Below, piece after piece: positions 7,841 to 16,343 of a DNA stretch of 37,576 nucleotides. The number at the start of each line of letters is the position of its first letter. The first letter of the stretch is position 1. Source of the DNA: Pelosinus propionicus DSM 13327 (GTDB taxonomy: Bacteria > Bacillota > Negativicutes > DSM-13327); NCBI RefSeq assembly GCF_900114615.1, contig NZ_FOTS01000052.1, positions 1 to 37,576 of the forward strand. Reading direction: 5' to 3'. The translations under genes were made by a program, and so were the position numbers. The notes under the pieces are model-generated. The model saw only the letters and a program-made list of their open reading frames with translations. It searched no databases and had not been told where the DNA came from.

Positions 7841-7930
7841 CTACCAGGATGAAAAGATGTGTTGCTCATCTGAAAGCTCTATCGGTTCTCCGATCAATGT
7901 ACAGCATGGTATCACTGCCATAGCGATCAT
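7841..7930 (-). CDS. Possible 29-residue small ORF or gene-start remnant
   Basis: ATG at 7930 is preceded by CAGGAGAAAAGAAC, a good ribosome binding site, 25 nt after the hydrolase stop. The 29 codons begin MIAMAVIPCCTLIGEPIELS and end at TAG 7841. The product resembles nothing I know. It may be the surviving start of a deleted third gene of this operon rather than a functional peptide. Confidence 0.3.
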   Translation of the reverse strand: MIAMAVIPCCTLIGEPIELSDEQHIFSSW

Positions 7931-7955
7931 GTTCTTTTCTCCTGGCGTTTCGCTT

Positions 7956-9023
7956 TTATTTGGCAAGGCCCTTATCCTTCATCCATTTTTCCATCAAATT
8001 TGCAATCTGGACATTGTTCTGATCTGCAAACAGAAAATGTGTGTTGCCATAAACTCCAAATTCCGGCAGATGAACGATCGTCGCATCCCCGCCATAACGG
8101 TTAATGACTGCCGCCCATTTCCGTGCAAGGTTCAGGCGCACGCGCCAGTTATCCTGTCCCCAGTTATCCGTAGGTTCGGATGGAATATTATCTCCGTAAT
8201 AGACGACGATAGGGATCTTCGTGAGTTTCATGAAATCCTTCATCGGAATAGACTCACCTTTTGCCGGGAACGGACTACTTGTAGCCTCTACTTCTGGCAC
8301 CTCACCCTCAGGGAAAGGGAATGTGCCCGGCTCCATAGCAACAATACCGCGTACTTTGTCCGTTCTGATCGCCGTATACCAGCCTGGACCGCCGCCCTGC
8401 GAATGCGTCACGAGAACGCCTTGTCCAGATTTTTCAAATACTGCAGCCATAGCATCCGCAATGACCTCATTACTATACGCACCGGTGTTCGGCGTCATCT
8501 GACGGAAAAACTGGTCCAATGATTCCTTATCTCTGGGTACCTGCACATTCTCGTAGTAGTCTGGCCATTGACCAATACGAAAAGTATTATACCAAAGCTG
8601 ATCATCCGGCGTCGCAGCAATTTTCTCCGGTATGGTAGATCGTCCGGCTTTGCCGCGGCGCGGCTGGTCAACGAGGTAAGTACTATAGCCACGTTCCAAA
8701 AAGATATTCTGGAAACCATCGCGACCATCCGGTGTTGACTCCCAAGTCTTTGCCGACTGCCCAGCGCCATGCAGGAACACTAGTCCGTATTTATGCGCCT
8801 TGACCGGCTTTTGGTAGAACACATAGGCATGGTCGCCATGCAATGTTTCACCATCAAGATTCGTTGGCCTTGTTCCATCGTATTTTCCCGGTGCAGTTAC
8901 CACGGTGCCGCCAGCTAAAAAACTTCCCTGGTCCTTAATCGTGACAGGCTTACTCATAGCACAAGCCGAACCAACCGTCATAATCATCGCCAAAAGTACG
9001 GACAAAATGCTTTTTTTCACCAT
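7956..9023 (-). CDS. Secreted alpha/beta hydrolase, Ser nucleophile (esterase 713-like)
   Basis: The start at ATG 9023 has a GGAGGAGA site; a further in-frame start 14 codons upstream does not. The 355 residues begin with a signal peptide (VKKSILSVLLAMIMTVGSACA). The Cys at position 21 lacks a proper lipobox, so cleavage by signal peptidase I after residue 22 is more likely. FLHGAG (83-88) is the oxyanion region, THSQGG (206-211) holds nucleophile Ser208, and E231 (AMEPGTFP) and H329 (GNTHFLF) fit the Ser-Glu-His triad of esterase 713-like enzymes. DQPRRGKAGRS (119-129) is also typical of that group. Substrate unknown. The gene lies behind operator F. Confidence 0.85.
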   Translation of the reverse strand: MVKKSILSVLLAMIMTVGSACAMSKPVTIKDQGSFLAGGTVVTAPGKYDGTRPTNLDGETLHGDHAYVFYQKPVKAHKYGLVFLHGAGQSAKTWESTPDGRDGFQNIFLERGYSTYLVDQPRRGKAGRSTIPEKIAATPDDQLWYNTFRIGQWPDYYENVQVPRDKESLDQFFRQMTPNTGAYSNEVIADAMAAVFEKSGQGVLVTHSQGGGPGWYTAIRTDKVRGIVAMEPGTFPFPEGEVPEVEATSSPFPAKGESIPMKDFMKLTKIPIVVYYGDNIPSEPTDNWGQDNWRVRLNLARKWAAVINRYGGDATIVHLPEFGVYGNTHFLFADQNNVQIANLMEKWMKDKGLAK

Positions 9024-9166
9024 AAAAGTATCTCCTCCTCTATGCAAATCAACGCATCTTTTCAATCAACACTTTTTACTTGTACAAAAAATCGTCGTCC
9101 CAAGTACGTTCCGGCTGTAACCAAAACTAGTAAAAATCATTACCCTTATTATCCTACAAATGAAAA

Positions 9167-9210
9167 AAAACCGTTATCCCATTCCTACCAAATGATTACC
9201 TAATCCTATC
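9167..9210 (-). promoter_or_regulatory. Operator copy F, upstream of the Ser-hydrolase gene
   Basis: The minus strand reads GATTAGGTAATCATTTGG and then GAATGGGATAACGG, followed after 19 nt by a GATAATAAGG -10-like element. It is divergent from the ghost araC copy, as B and C are from theirs. Confidence 0.65.
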
Positions 9211-9290
9211 ACAACTACTACACAATAGACGAATATACTTTATAATGACGCGCCTGAAAACCCAATTGTAACCAACAGATTTATGAATAA
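9211..9290 (+). pseudogene. Ghost of a third araC copy (promoter and last codons only)
   Basis: Bases 9216-9262 resemble the promoter region before the intact araC gene (shared blocks such as AATAGACG and the CTGAAAA end). They run straight into CCAATTGTAACCAACAGAT and TGA/TAA stop codons, matching the last codons (ANYNQQMD) of that gene. About 900 bp of coding sequence has been deleted, leaving the two ends plus terminator and operators. Confidence 0.65.
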
Positions 9291-9330
9291 CCATTTGGGG
9301 AGTGCAGTTTTTACCGCACTCCCCAAATGG
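9291..9330 (+). terminator. Terminator of the ghost araC copy
   Basis: CCATTTGGGGAGTGCAG pairs with CCGCACTCCCCAAATGG with a single G-U-type mismatch. It is homologous to 4475-4504 and 1484-1509. Confidence 0.8.
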
Positions 9331-9340
9331 TTTGACAATT

Positions 9341-9384
9341 AATATAATAGGCAATAATTTAAGAGAAATGAGATAACAATCGCT
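9341..9384 (+). promoter_or_regulatory. Orphan operator copy G
   Basis: The site reads AATAGGCAATAATTTA and then GAAATGAGATAACAATCGCT, close to copy D. Where the other copies have a -10-like element, this one has GGCTACATCT, and no plus-strand gene follows. Bases 9385-9655 contain nothing I can identify. The target has been lost. Confidence 0.55.
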
Positions 9385-9655
9385 TTTTAATATTTAGGCT
9401 ACATCTGTAATTGTCATCCTATCTCTCATCTCTTGCTAGCAATAGCATAAACATCACCAATTACAACCAGACAACAACATGACATACCAAAACATTAAAT
9501 TTTTATTCGTCTTGAAATATTCATAACAGATGCCTTTGTAAACATATTACTAATCTATTTTATCTAACAAGGTTTTTCAAGTAATTCGTCACATCGTTCC
9601 TAAAGAACGGGATATCGCTACTGTATACGCTCAAGAAGGAACACACATCTATCTT

Positions 9656-12005
9656 TTATGTATCCCAAAATGCTTGAATCAATGCATTGAGCTTGTCTTC
9701 GCTTCGTGCTTCCTTAGGATAACGCCAGTGTGCTGGAAATAGCTTTTTATAATAGTAGCTAGAAAATCTTGCATCAATCAAAAGTACTATGCCTTTATCT
9801 TCTTCTGAACGAATCACCCGCCCAGCTGCTTGTAACACTTTATTCATACCGGGATACAGATACGCATATTCATATCCCAGTTCATTTTTCTTTTTAAAAT
9901 GCTCCATGATAAGGTTGCGCTCTGTACAGATCTGAGGGAGTCCCACTCCTATAATAACAGTCCCCAAGAGTTTATCCCCTTTGAGGTCAATGCCTTCGGA
10001 AAAAATCCCTCCTAACACACAGAAGCCAACTAACATATGATCACTAGCTGGCTGAAACCGATCTAAGAAGCTTTCCCGCTCTTCTTCCGACATGATATGG
10101 GTCTGCATCATGGTCTCGGTGTCAGGGTACAATCCCGCAAAGGCATGATGCACTTCCTGCATATAGTGGTAGGACGGGAAAAAGATGAGATAATTCCCGG
10201 TTTTCTGCTGGATCACCAGATGAATGTAGTGAGCAATCTCATCATAGCTGCTCTCGCGATCTTTAAACTTCGTAGATATTTGATCGGCTACCAGTAAGCA
10301 TAGATTTTCGGTCTTAAAGGGCGATGGGAATGCAATTTTTGCATCCATTGCCTCACCACCTAATACTTCACAAAAATAATCTAGTGGTGCCAGGGTTGCC
10401 GAGAAAAATACGCTGGACTTGCCTCTCTTGACTGCTTCACCCAGCAACTTAGATGGGTCAAGGCAAAACAGTTTCAGCACAACCTCTGACGAGGATCTCT
10501 CCACGTACGTAACATAGTGATCATCATAGAACTCAACCATTTTTAAAAATATGAGTACATTAAAATAGAGTTCTAACAATGCATCATACCCCTCTGTTTT
10601 ATGATTCTCAATTAATAAAGCAGGTGCTTTGTTAACAAACGTCCAAAGCAGGGGGTAGATTTCTTCCGGCTGCTGCAATTGTGTATAATACCCCTCTTCA
10701 CCACATTCTTTTCTCATCCCCAGCATAACCGTATTGATTTTCCCCAGAGTCTTGCCAATGCTATGGCCTTTATAAAGGTTCTTTACCTTCAAGAAAGAAC
10801 TTTTTGTTAGTTCTGCAGAAAACATCTCTCTTGCTCGATCTACCAAATTATGCGCTTCATCAATTAGAAAGGTATAATCCCCCTGAATCGTCTGAAAAAA
10901 TCGTTTTAAATAGACTCTAGGATCAAAAACATAATTGTAATCACAAATAATACAGTCGGCCCACATGGATAAGTCCAAGGAAAGTTCAAATGGGCACACC
11001 GTATACGTTCGCGAATAGTTTTCTATCACTTCTCGTGTAAACGCCCTCTCCTGCAAAAATATATCCATAATGGCATCATTGACTCGATCATAATGTCCTT
11101 TGGCATATTCGCAATGATCCGGATTGCAGATGGCCTTTTCCTGAAAACAAATTTTATCTTTTGCAGTGATCGTAATTGATTTAAAGTCCAAGCCACTGTC
11201 CCGCATGGCGTTTACTGCTTCTTCAGCCACTTGACGAGTAATGGTTTTGGCCGTCAAATAAAAAATCTTGCTCGTTTTATTTTCTCCCATAGCCTTGACG
11301 GCAGGAAACAAGGTAGAAATGGTTTTCCCAATCCCGGTGGGAGCTTGTACAAATAGTTTTTTGTTATCGGAAATCGTTTTATATACCGAAACCGCTAATT
11401 CACGCTGGCCTTGACGGTACGCTGCAAAAGGAAAATTCAGCTTTTTTATGGATGCATCCCGCAGTTCATTCCATTCTTTGAGATATCTCGCCCAAACTAA
11501 ATAGGTATCCAGCAACCCGTAAAAAAATGTTTGCAGCTCCTTCAATGTAAAGGTTTCTCTTAGCCTTTTTATTTCATTCGTATCAATATTGTAATAGGTC
11601 AATTGAATTTCAAGCTGTTTTACATGATTTTGCTCACCATAAATGAGTCCCATAGCATTTTGCCTGTGCCCAATGCAGGGGATTAAAGTTCTCATCAATC
11701 CGCTCCAACGGAACAGCCGTTGTTTTGATTTCATCAATCACCACCTGCGGATCATCGACAATGATTCCGTCTGCACGACCTTCTACCAAGAACAAAAAGT
11801 CTTTGTATTTCATTTCATATTTCAATTGAGCTTCTGCCAGATACTTGTCGCCACCAGCCTTTTGAAGCTTTTGATGTATTCTGGTTCCTTCCACCGCTCT
11901 GCTAGTCCCCACAAAGCGTGTATCAATATTACCCGCACGCAAGGTATACTCAACTAAGTTTTTTACTGATATACGAATGACATCCGATGCCACGTACGCT
12001 GACAC
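9656..12005 (-). pseudogene. DinG/XPD-like DNA helicase with Cas4-like N-terminal nuclease domain, frameshifted
   Basis: Two overlapping minus-strand frames form one protein of about 780 residues. The first (GTG 12005 to 11634) has the PD-(D/E)XK nuclease-like segment: VEGRADGIIVDDPQVVIDE, IKTT and WAQAKCYG. The second (to 9656) continues LIYGEQNHVKQLEIQL and carries Walker A APTGIGKTIS, four FeS-type cysteines (CFQEKAICNPDHC and TVCPFE), the DEAH box LIDEAHNL and motif VI QAAGRVIRSEED. An extra G in the GGG at 11649-11651 breaks the frame between WAQAKCYG and LIYGEQ. Such helicases are thought to act in DNA repair on forked or R-loop substrates. The lesion could be real or an assembly error. 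The GTG start has only a weak ribosome site. Confidence 0.88.
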
Positions 12006-12054
12006 CTCACTTTCTTATTCACTACTTCCACACCGATCATCCTATCCCTTTTAA

Positions 12055-12084
12055 TGTTCCGCAGGCAGAATAATCCATTTCAGC
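12055..12084. repeat. Dispersed 30-bp repeat, copy 1
   Basis: The block containing CAGAATAATCCATTTCAGC matches 26458-26487 at 26 of 30 positions. Both copies lie in intergenic DNA. The function is unknown. Confidence 0.5.
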
Positions 12085-12117
12085 TATACAAATCCCCTTA
12101 ACACATGTCTCAAATCA

Positions 12118-12155
12118 AAAAGCCAATTCCCTTACTGTAAAGGAAATTGGCTTTT
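12118..12155 (-). terminator. Terminator after the amidohydrolase gene
   Basis: AAAAGCCAATT (12118-12128) pairs with AATTGGCTTTT (12145-12155). On the minus strand it ends in a T-run (GGCTTTTTG) and lies downstream of the metNIQ-amidohydrolase genes. The rest of 12006-12320 has only the 30-bp repeat and no gene. Confidence 0.7.
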
Positions 12156-12320
12156 ATGCTGTCTGAAGACGTTTATATAAATGAGATAAATTATAGGGTC
12201 AGGCTTGAGTTATTTCAAAATTGACTTATTACATTCTTAACGTTTAACTAACTCTTGCCAAATCCTTGTAATATTCGCTGGGTCATTTTGTACTTTAGCT
12301 CACTGTGCAGGATCAAGTAC

Positions 12321-13631
12321 TTATTCATCAAAAGAATCCATGTATCTGAGATATTGTTCTTTTGTAAATGTCGGCTTATATTCAGCACAAATTCTTTTTG
12401 CCCCCTCTGCTCCATTTCGCAATAATGCGTAAGCGGTAAGAGCAAAAATTTTAGCGGTGACAATGTATGCCAATTCTTCATCTTCCATACTAAAATCAAC
12501 GGTATGGAGACCGCCTCTAATACCGCCTGTTTGAAAGCGAATGACCGGCTGCAGGTGCTGAACATCACCAATGTCGGTTGATCCTCCGCTATGTTGCTTA
12601 ACATTCGCTTCAACCACTTTATACTTTCCGGCAATTGCATTGGCAGCTCTTGCAAGCTCAGGATATGCCTCACTAGAAAGTGTCGGCAAATATCCTGGCA
12701 GAGTAGTAATTTCACACTTTGCGCCAATTGCATACGCTCCTGCCTGAAAGGCCCGATCCGTCTTTTCCGAAGCATCAAGTATTGCATTTTTATTTTTTCC
12801 CCGCACTAATGTTTCTAAAACAACCTCATCTGGCACTACATTGACCAAATTGCCGCCTTTTGTCATGATCGGATGAATTCTGACCGTATCTTCATCACGA
12901 AAGGTTTCTCTTTGATAAGCCAAAGCAGAGAGGCCTAGAGAGGCTGCATTTAAAGCATTTATTCCGTTTTCCGGGCAGGCGGCCGCATGAGCGGCTTTGC
13001 CATGATAGCGAATAACTTTTGAAACAAAACCGTTTCCCGTAATTCCGCCTGTTACAATATCATCCGCCCTTATATGATGCGCAATGCTCAAGTCAATATC
13101 ATCAAAAGCACCCTGCCGGATTAACTCGCACTTTCCGCCGCCATATTTTATCTTACCTTCTGCCCGCAGTTTATTTTTAAATTCAATCTCTCCATATTCT
13201 TCCGCCGGAGTCGAAAAAAAGATCACCTGACCATCCAGCTTCTCTTTTACCTCAGAATCGCTTAACGCTATAGCTGCGCCGATAACACCGGCAAGCTGGG
13301 CATGATGTCCGCAGGAATGAGCAGCCTGCGTCTCTTGATTTGCGTATTTATGTTCAGGAATACGCAGCGCATCTAATTCTCCAATTAATGCTACGCTGAT
13401 ATTTTCTTTTCTTTCTGGATTCAGATAAACCTTAGCGCCTGTAATTGCTAATTCTTCCTGAATCGGCAGCTGCAATCCTTTCATAAAACAATTAAACTTT
13501 TCCGCCGTTTTAAACTCTTTATAACCAAGCTCTCCATGTGTATAGATATCTCTGGCAAACTCCACTATTTCTTTCCGGTTTTTCTCGATGAGTTCAATAA
13601 TTTTTTTCTCCGTATCATCTAAATGAAGCAT
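12321..13631 (-). CDS. M20-family metallo-amidohydrolase (aminoacylase-like)
   Basis: 436 residues. The metal-binding motif HSCGHH (C107, H109, H110) and the catalytic/metal glutamates in TPAEEYG (E144, E145) identify an M20D-type amidohydrolase of the IAA-amino-acid hydrolase/N-acyl-amino-acid deacylase group. These enzymes release an amino acid from an N-acyl conjugate in the cytosol. AAHAAACPENGINALNA marks the dimerisation domain and GGLHTVDFSMEDEE is near the C-terminus. The gene follows metQ on the same strand after a hairpin, so the substrate may be an N-acylated methionine or a related sulfur amino acid brought in by MetNIQ; this is inference. The RBS AAAAGGATGG precedes ATG 13631. 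Confidence 0.85.
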   Translation of the reverse strand: MLHLDDTEKKIIELIEKNRKEIVEFARDIYTHGELGYKEFKTAEKFNCFMKGLQLPIQEELAITGAKVYLNPERKENISVALIGELDALRIPEHKYANQETQAAHSCGHHAQLAGVIGAAIALSDSEVKEKLDGQVIFFSTPAEEYGEIEFKNKLRAEGKIKYGGGKCELIRQGAFDDIDLSIAHHIRADDIVTGGITGNGFVSKVIRYHGKAAHAAACPENGINALNAASLGLSALAYQRETFRDEDTVRIHPIMTKGGNLVNVVPDEVVLETLVRGKNKNAILDASEKTDRAFQAGAYAIGAKCEITTLPGYLPTLSSEAYPELARAANAIAGKYKVVEANVKQHSGGSTDIGDVQHLQPVIRFQTGGIRGGLHTVDFSMEDEELAYIVTAKIFALTAYALLRNGAEGAKRICAEYKPTFTKEQYLRYMDSFDE

Positions 13632-13662
13632 GATTACACCATCCTTTTAGCAATCAATCAAA

Positions 13663-13701
13663 AGGCCATATGTGCATGATTCTATCATGCACATATGGCC
13701 T
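13663..13701 (-). terminator. Long perfect hairpin between metQ and the amidohydrolase
   Basis: An 18-bp perfect inverted repeat (AGGCCATATGTGCATGAT, 13663-13680, and its complement 13684-13701) has a 3-nt loop and a TTTTG tail on the minus strand. It acts as a partial terminator or processing stem that separates expression of metNIQ from the last gene. Confidence 0.75.
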
Positions 13702-13717
13702 CCAGCTCTCTATCAAC

Positions 13718-14557
13718 TCACTGTGATTCTTTCGGCACATACCACAAGCCTTTATTATTGGCCTTCATGTACGCTTTAAACTCGTCTGAATGATAGGCTG
13801 CAACGATATCCTTCACCCATTGCGCATCCTTATTTTTGTCCTGTACTACCAATTGCAGCAGCAGATATGGCAGAATATCCTCTGTCAGCAATGCCGTAGC
13901 CGGGTCAATTTTAGCATTATACACAATAGATCCGGTAATCACAATAAAATCAAAGTCAGAACGAACCGCCGGGATATTCAGTGATTTCATTTCCGTAAAC
14001 TGAATATTATAGGGGTTTTCCACTATATCCTGCTGTGTTACCGCAGACAAATCCTTGTCTTTTGCCAGCTTGATCCACCCCGCCTTTTGCAGCAAAGCAT
14101 ACGCCCTCGCCGTATTTGACGCATCATTCGGTATTGCAATCCTTGCCCCATTGCTAATTTGGTTCAAGGCTGCTTTTGCCCCCGGATAGATGCCTGCCGG
14201 CACTGTCGGAATGGGACTAACCGCTGCTAAATGGCCTTTTTGCTTTTCATTAAAATTATTCATATAGGCAGTGTGCTGCTCCACATTGAAATCAACCTCG
14301 CCTTCATTCAAAGCAACATCTGCCTGCAATAAGTCCGACATATCCTTAGCCGTAATCTTGTAACCCTTCTTTTCTAAAATCGGTTGAACAGCCTGCTCAA
14401 ACAATTCGGAGTACGGCCCCTGAGACTTGCTGAAAACCAGCTCTTTCTTCGTATTACCAGCTTTAGCGCTGTCGCCGCTGCTGCCGCAGCCTGCCAAAAA
14501 TATGGTCCCCAGCATAGCTGCCAATAAAAACACTGCAATCTTTTTTACATTCATCAT
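13718..14557 (-). CDS. metQ: MetQ, methionine-binding lipoprotein of the ABC importer
   Basis: The start at ATG 14557 (ATGATG) has an AAAAGGGG site; a longer frame to 14641 lies inside metI and is not used. The 279-residue product has a lipoprotein signal ending in FLAGC (mature Cys near 24), then the NLPA/MetQ domain: KSQGPYSELFEQAVQPILEK, DVALNEGEVDFNVEQHTAYM and ANDASNTARA-like segments (IPNDASNTARAYALLQKAG). It captures methionine outside the membrane and hands it to MetI. It is the third gene of metN-metI-metQ with a 25-nt gap to metI. Confidence 0.93.
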   Translation of the reverse strand: MMNVKKIAVFLLAAMLGTIFLAGCGSSGDSAKAGNTKKELVFSKSQGPYSELFEQAVQPILEKKGYKITAKDMSDLLQADVALNEGEVDFNVEQHTAYMNNFNEKQKGHLAAVSPIPTVPAGIYPGAKAALNQISNGARIAIPNDASNTARAYALLQKAGWIKLAKDKDLSAVTQQDIVENPYNIQFTEMKSLNIPAVRSDFDFIVITGSIVYNAKIDPATALLTEDILPYLLLQLVVQDKNKDAQWVKDIVAAYHSDEFKAYMKANNKGLWYVPKESQ

Positions 14558-14582
14558 AAAAATCCCCTTTTCTCTATCTTTT

Positions 14583-15242
14583 TTAATGATTACGTACTTT
14601 AGAAGAAAAATAATTCCCGAACGACTGGATGATCTGGACAAATATAATTAATACAATTACGGTAAATAACATAAGCGGAAAATTCAATCGTTCATAACCA
14701 TAGGTCAGCGCCAAATCACCTACGCCTCCGGCTCCGATAGCACCTGCCATAGCAGTCGCCCCGATGAGTCCTATCGTACCAATGGTGACCGATAAAATCA
14801 ACGATCCATAAGCCTCCGGCAGCAGAAAATACCATACAATTTCAAAATAAGACGCTCCCATGGCCTGGGCCGCTTCCACAATTCCTTTATCTACTTCCAG
14901 AATTGAATTTTCAAACAACCGCGTCAGATATGGCGCAATAAAAACAACCAAAGGAACTAATGCCGCTGTTGTTCCCACTCTGGTTCCCACAATTTCTTTC
15001 GTCAGCGGCAAAATAAATACCATTAAAATAATAAATGGAATACTCCGGATAATATTGATAACGGTATTTAACACCGTATATACATATTTATTCTTTAAAA
15101 TACCGTTATCATTGGTTAAAACCAGCGTCATCGCCATCATCATGGCAAGAACTGAACCGATTGCCAATGAAATGGAAACCATGTAAATTGTCTGCTGCGC
15201 GGCCAGCACAATCTTAGAAAATGGAACACCAAGCTCCATCAT
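14583..15242 (-). CDS. metI: MetI, permease of the methionine ABC importer
   Basis: The start is ATG 15242, which overlaps the metN stop as ATGA and has an AGGAGGTGAT site. The frame extends to a TTG at 15260 without support. The 219-residue protein has about five membrane helices and the BPD_transp_1 coupling motif (EAAQAMGASYFEIVWYFLLP). It forms the homodimeric channel for D/L-methionine. Gene order and translational coupling with metN are standard for the family. Confidence 0.93.
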   Translation of the reverse strand: MMELGVPFSKIVLAAQQTIYMVSISLAIGSVLAMMMAMTLVLTNDNGILKNKYVYTVLNTVINIIRSIPFIILMVFILPLTKEIVGTRVGTTAALVPLVVFIAPYLTRLFENSILEVDKGIVEAAQAMGASYFEIVWYFLLPEAYGSLILSVTIGTIGLIGATAMAGAIGAGGVGDLALTYGYERLNFPLMLFTVIVLIIFVQIIQSFGNYFSSKVRNH

Positions 15243-16261
15243 ATCATCACCTCCTGCCAACTAAGCTGCTGATTCCGGATATAATCCATTACTCTCTCTA
15301 TTTCCGGACTCTCTCCGATAACCTGAATAACAAAAATCCCCAATACTGTTTGTTGTAATTCATTGACTGAAGCAAACAATATGTTTGTCTCAACATCAAA
15401 ATCCTTATTGATGCGATACAATACATTGTCCCTTACATTTTCACCCAGGAACTGCAGCCTAAGAATTTTATAATTTCGTCTATCACCCTGCAGTTTCTGA
15501 ACAATACTGTCCGGAATTTTATCAGCAATGACCGTCTGTACAAACTTTTTTGTTATCTCTTGCTGTGGATTACTAAATACATCAAGAACAGAACCCCATT
15601 CAATTACTCGTCCATGTTCCATAACCGCCACTTTGTTGCAGATGCGCTGGATTACATGAATTTCATGGGTTACGATAAGAATGGTAATCTTCAGCTCGCG
15701 ATTGATTTTTTCCAACAGCCGCAAAATAGAATCTGTCGTCTCCGGGTCCAAGGCGCTTGTTGCCTCATCACACAATAGAATCGACGGGTTGGTAGCCAAC
15801 GCCCGGGCAATACCAACACGTTGTTTCTGGCCGCCTGACAATTGATTTGGATATGCGTTCACCTTATCTGATAAGCCTACAAATTCCAGCAGCTCGGAAA
15901 CTCTTGCCCGAATTTCTTTCTCTCCTACACGGTTCAATCGTAACGGAATAGCGATATTGTCATACACCGTTTTTGAATTCAACAAATTGAACTGTTGAAA
16001 TATCATGCCAATACGTTTTCGCACTTGCCGCAATTCAGAAAAAGACAGTGTATTGATATCTTGTCCGTCTACTTCTATTCGTCCGCCAGTCGGCGTCTCC
16101 AATCCGTTCACCATTCGCAGTAATGTAGATTTCCCGGCACCGCTAAATCCGATTACCCCGAATATATCGCCGGCTCGAACTTGCAGAGATACATGGTCCA
16201 ACGCATTTGTCTGCTGTTTTTTCATCGTAAATGTTTTACTGATATCGATAAAATTAATCAT
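15239..16261 (-). CDS. metN: MetN, ATPase of the methionine ABC importer
   Basis: ATG 16261 (MINFIDISK) has an AGGAG site 8 nt upstream; an ATG two codons earlier (16267) is too close to it. The product is 340 residues. Counted from 16267, Walker A GFSGAGKST is at 40-48, the signature LSGGQKQR at 143-150 and Walker B LLCDEA at 164-169. A C-terminal NIL domain occupies about 265-340. In the family this domain senses internal methionine and shuts the transporter. metN is the first gene of the operon and lies after a possible attenuator. Confidence 0.93.
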   Translation of the reverse strand: MINFIDISKTFTMKKQQTNALDHVSLQVRAGDIFGVIGFSGAGKSTLLRMVNGLETPTGGRIEVDGQDINTLSFSELRQVRKRIGMIFQQFNLLNSKTVYDNIAIPLRLNRVGEKEIRARVSELLEFVGLSDKVNAYPNQLSGGQKQRVGIARALATNPSILLCDEATSALDPETTDSILRLLEKINRELKITILIVTHEIHVIQRICNKVAVMEHGRVIEWGSVLDVFSNPQQEITKKFVQTVIADKIPDSIVQKLQGDRRNYKILRLQFLGENVRDNVLYRINKDFDVETNILFASVNELQQTVLGIFVIQVIGESPEIERVMDYIRNQQLSWQEVMI

Positions 16262-16343
16262 TTCCATAACTCCTAATTATCAATGCTTCCACTAATTCTC
16301 AGCCTCTTTCGTTCATAAAACGACTCAAATACAAAACAAAAAA

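Noticed and set aside
7857-8522. Long plus-strand frame of 221 codons opposite the Ser-hydrolase gene
   Set aside because: It is antisense to a well-supported hydrolase with all catalytic motifs, has a Cys/His/Arg-rich unlikely composition and no family resemblance.
12248-12787. Minus-strand frame of 179 codons overlapping the M20 gene in another phase
   Set aside because: The M20 frame has the metal-binding and catalytic motifs across the same bases; this frame has none.
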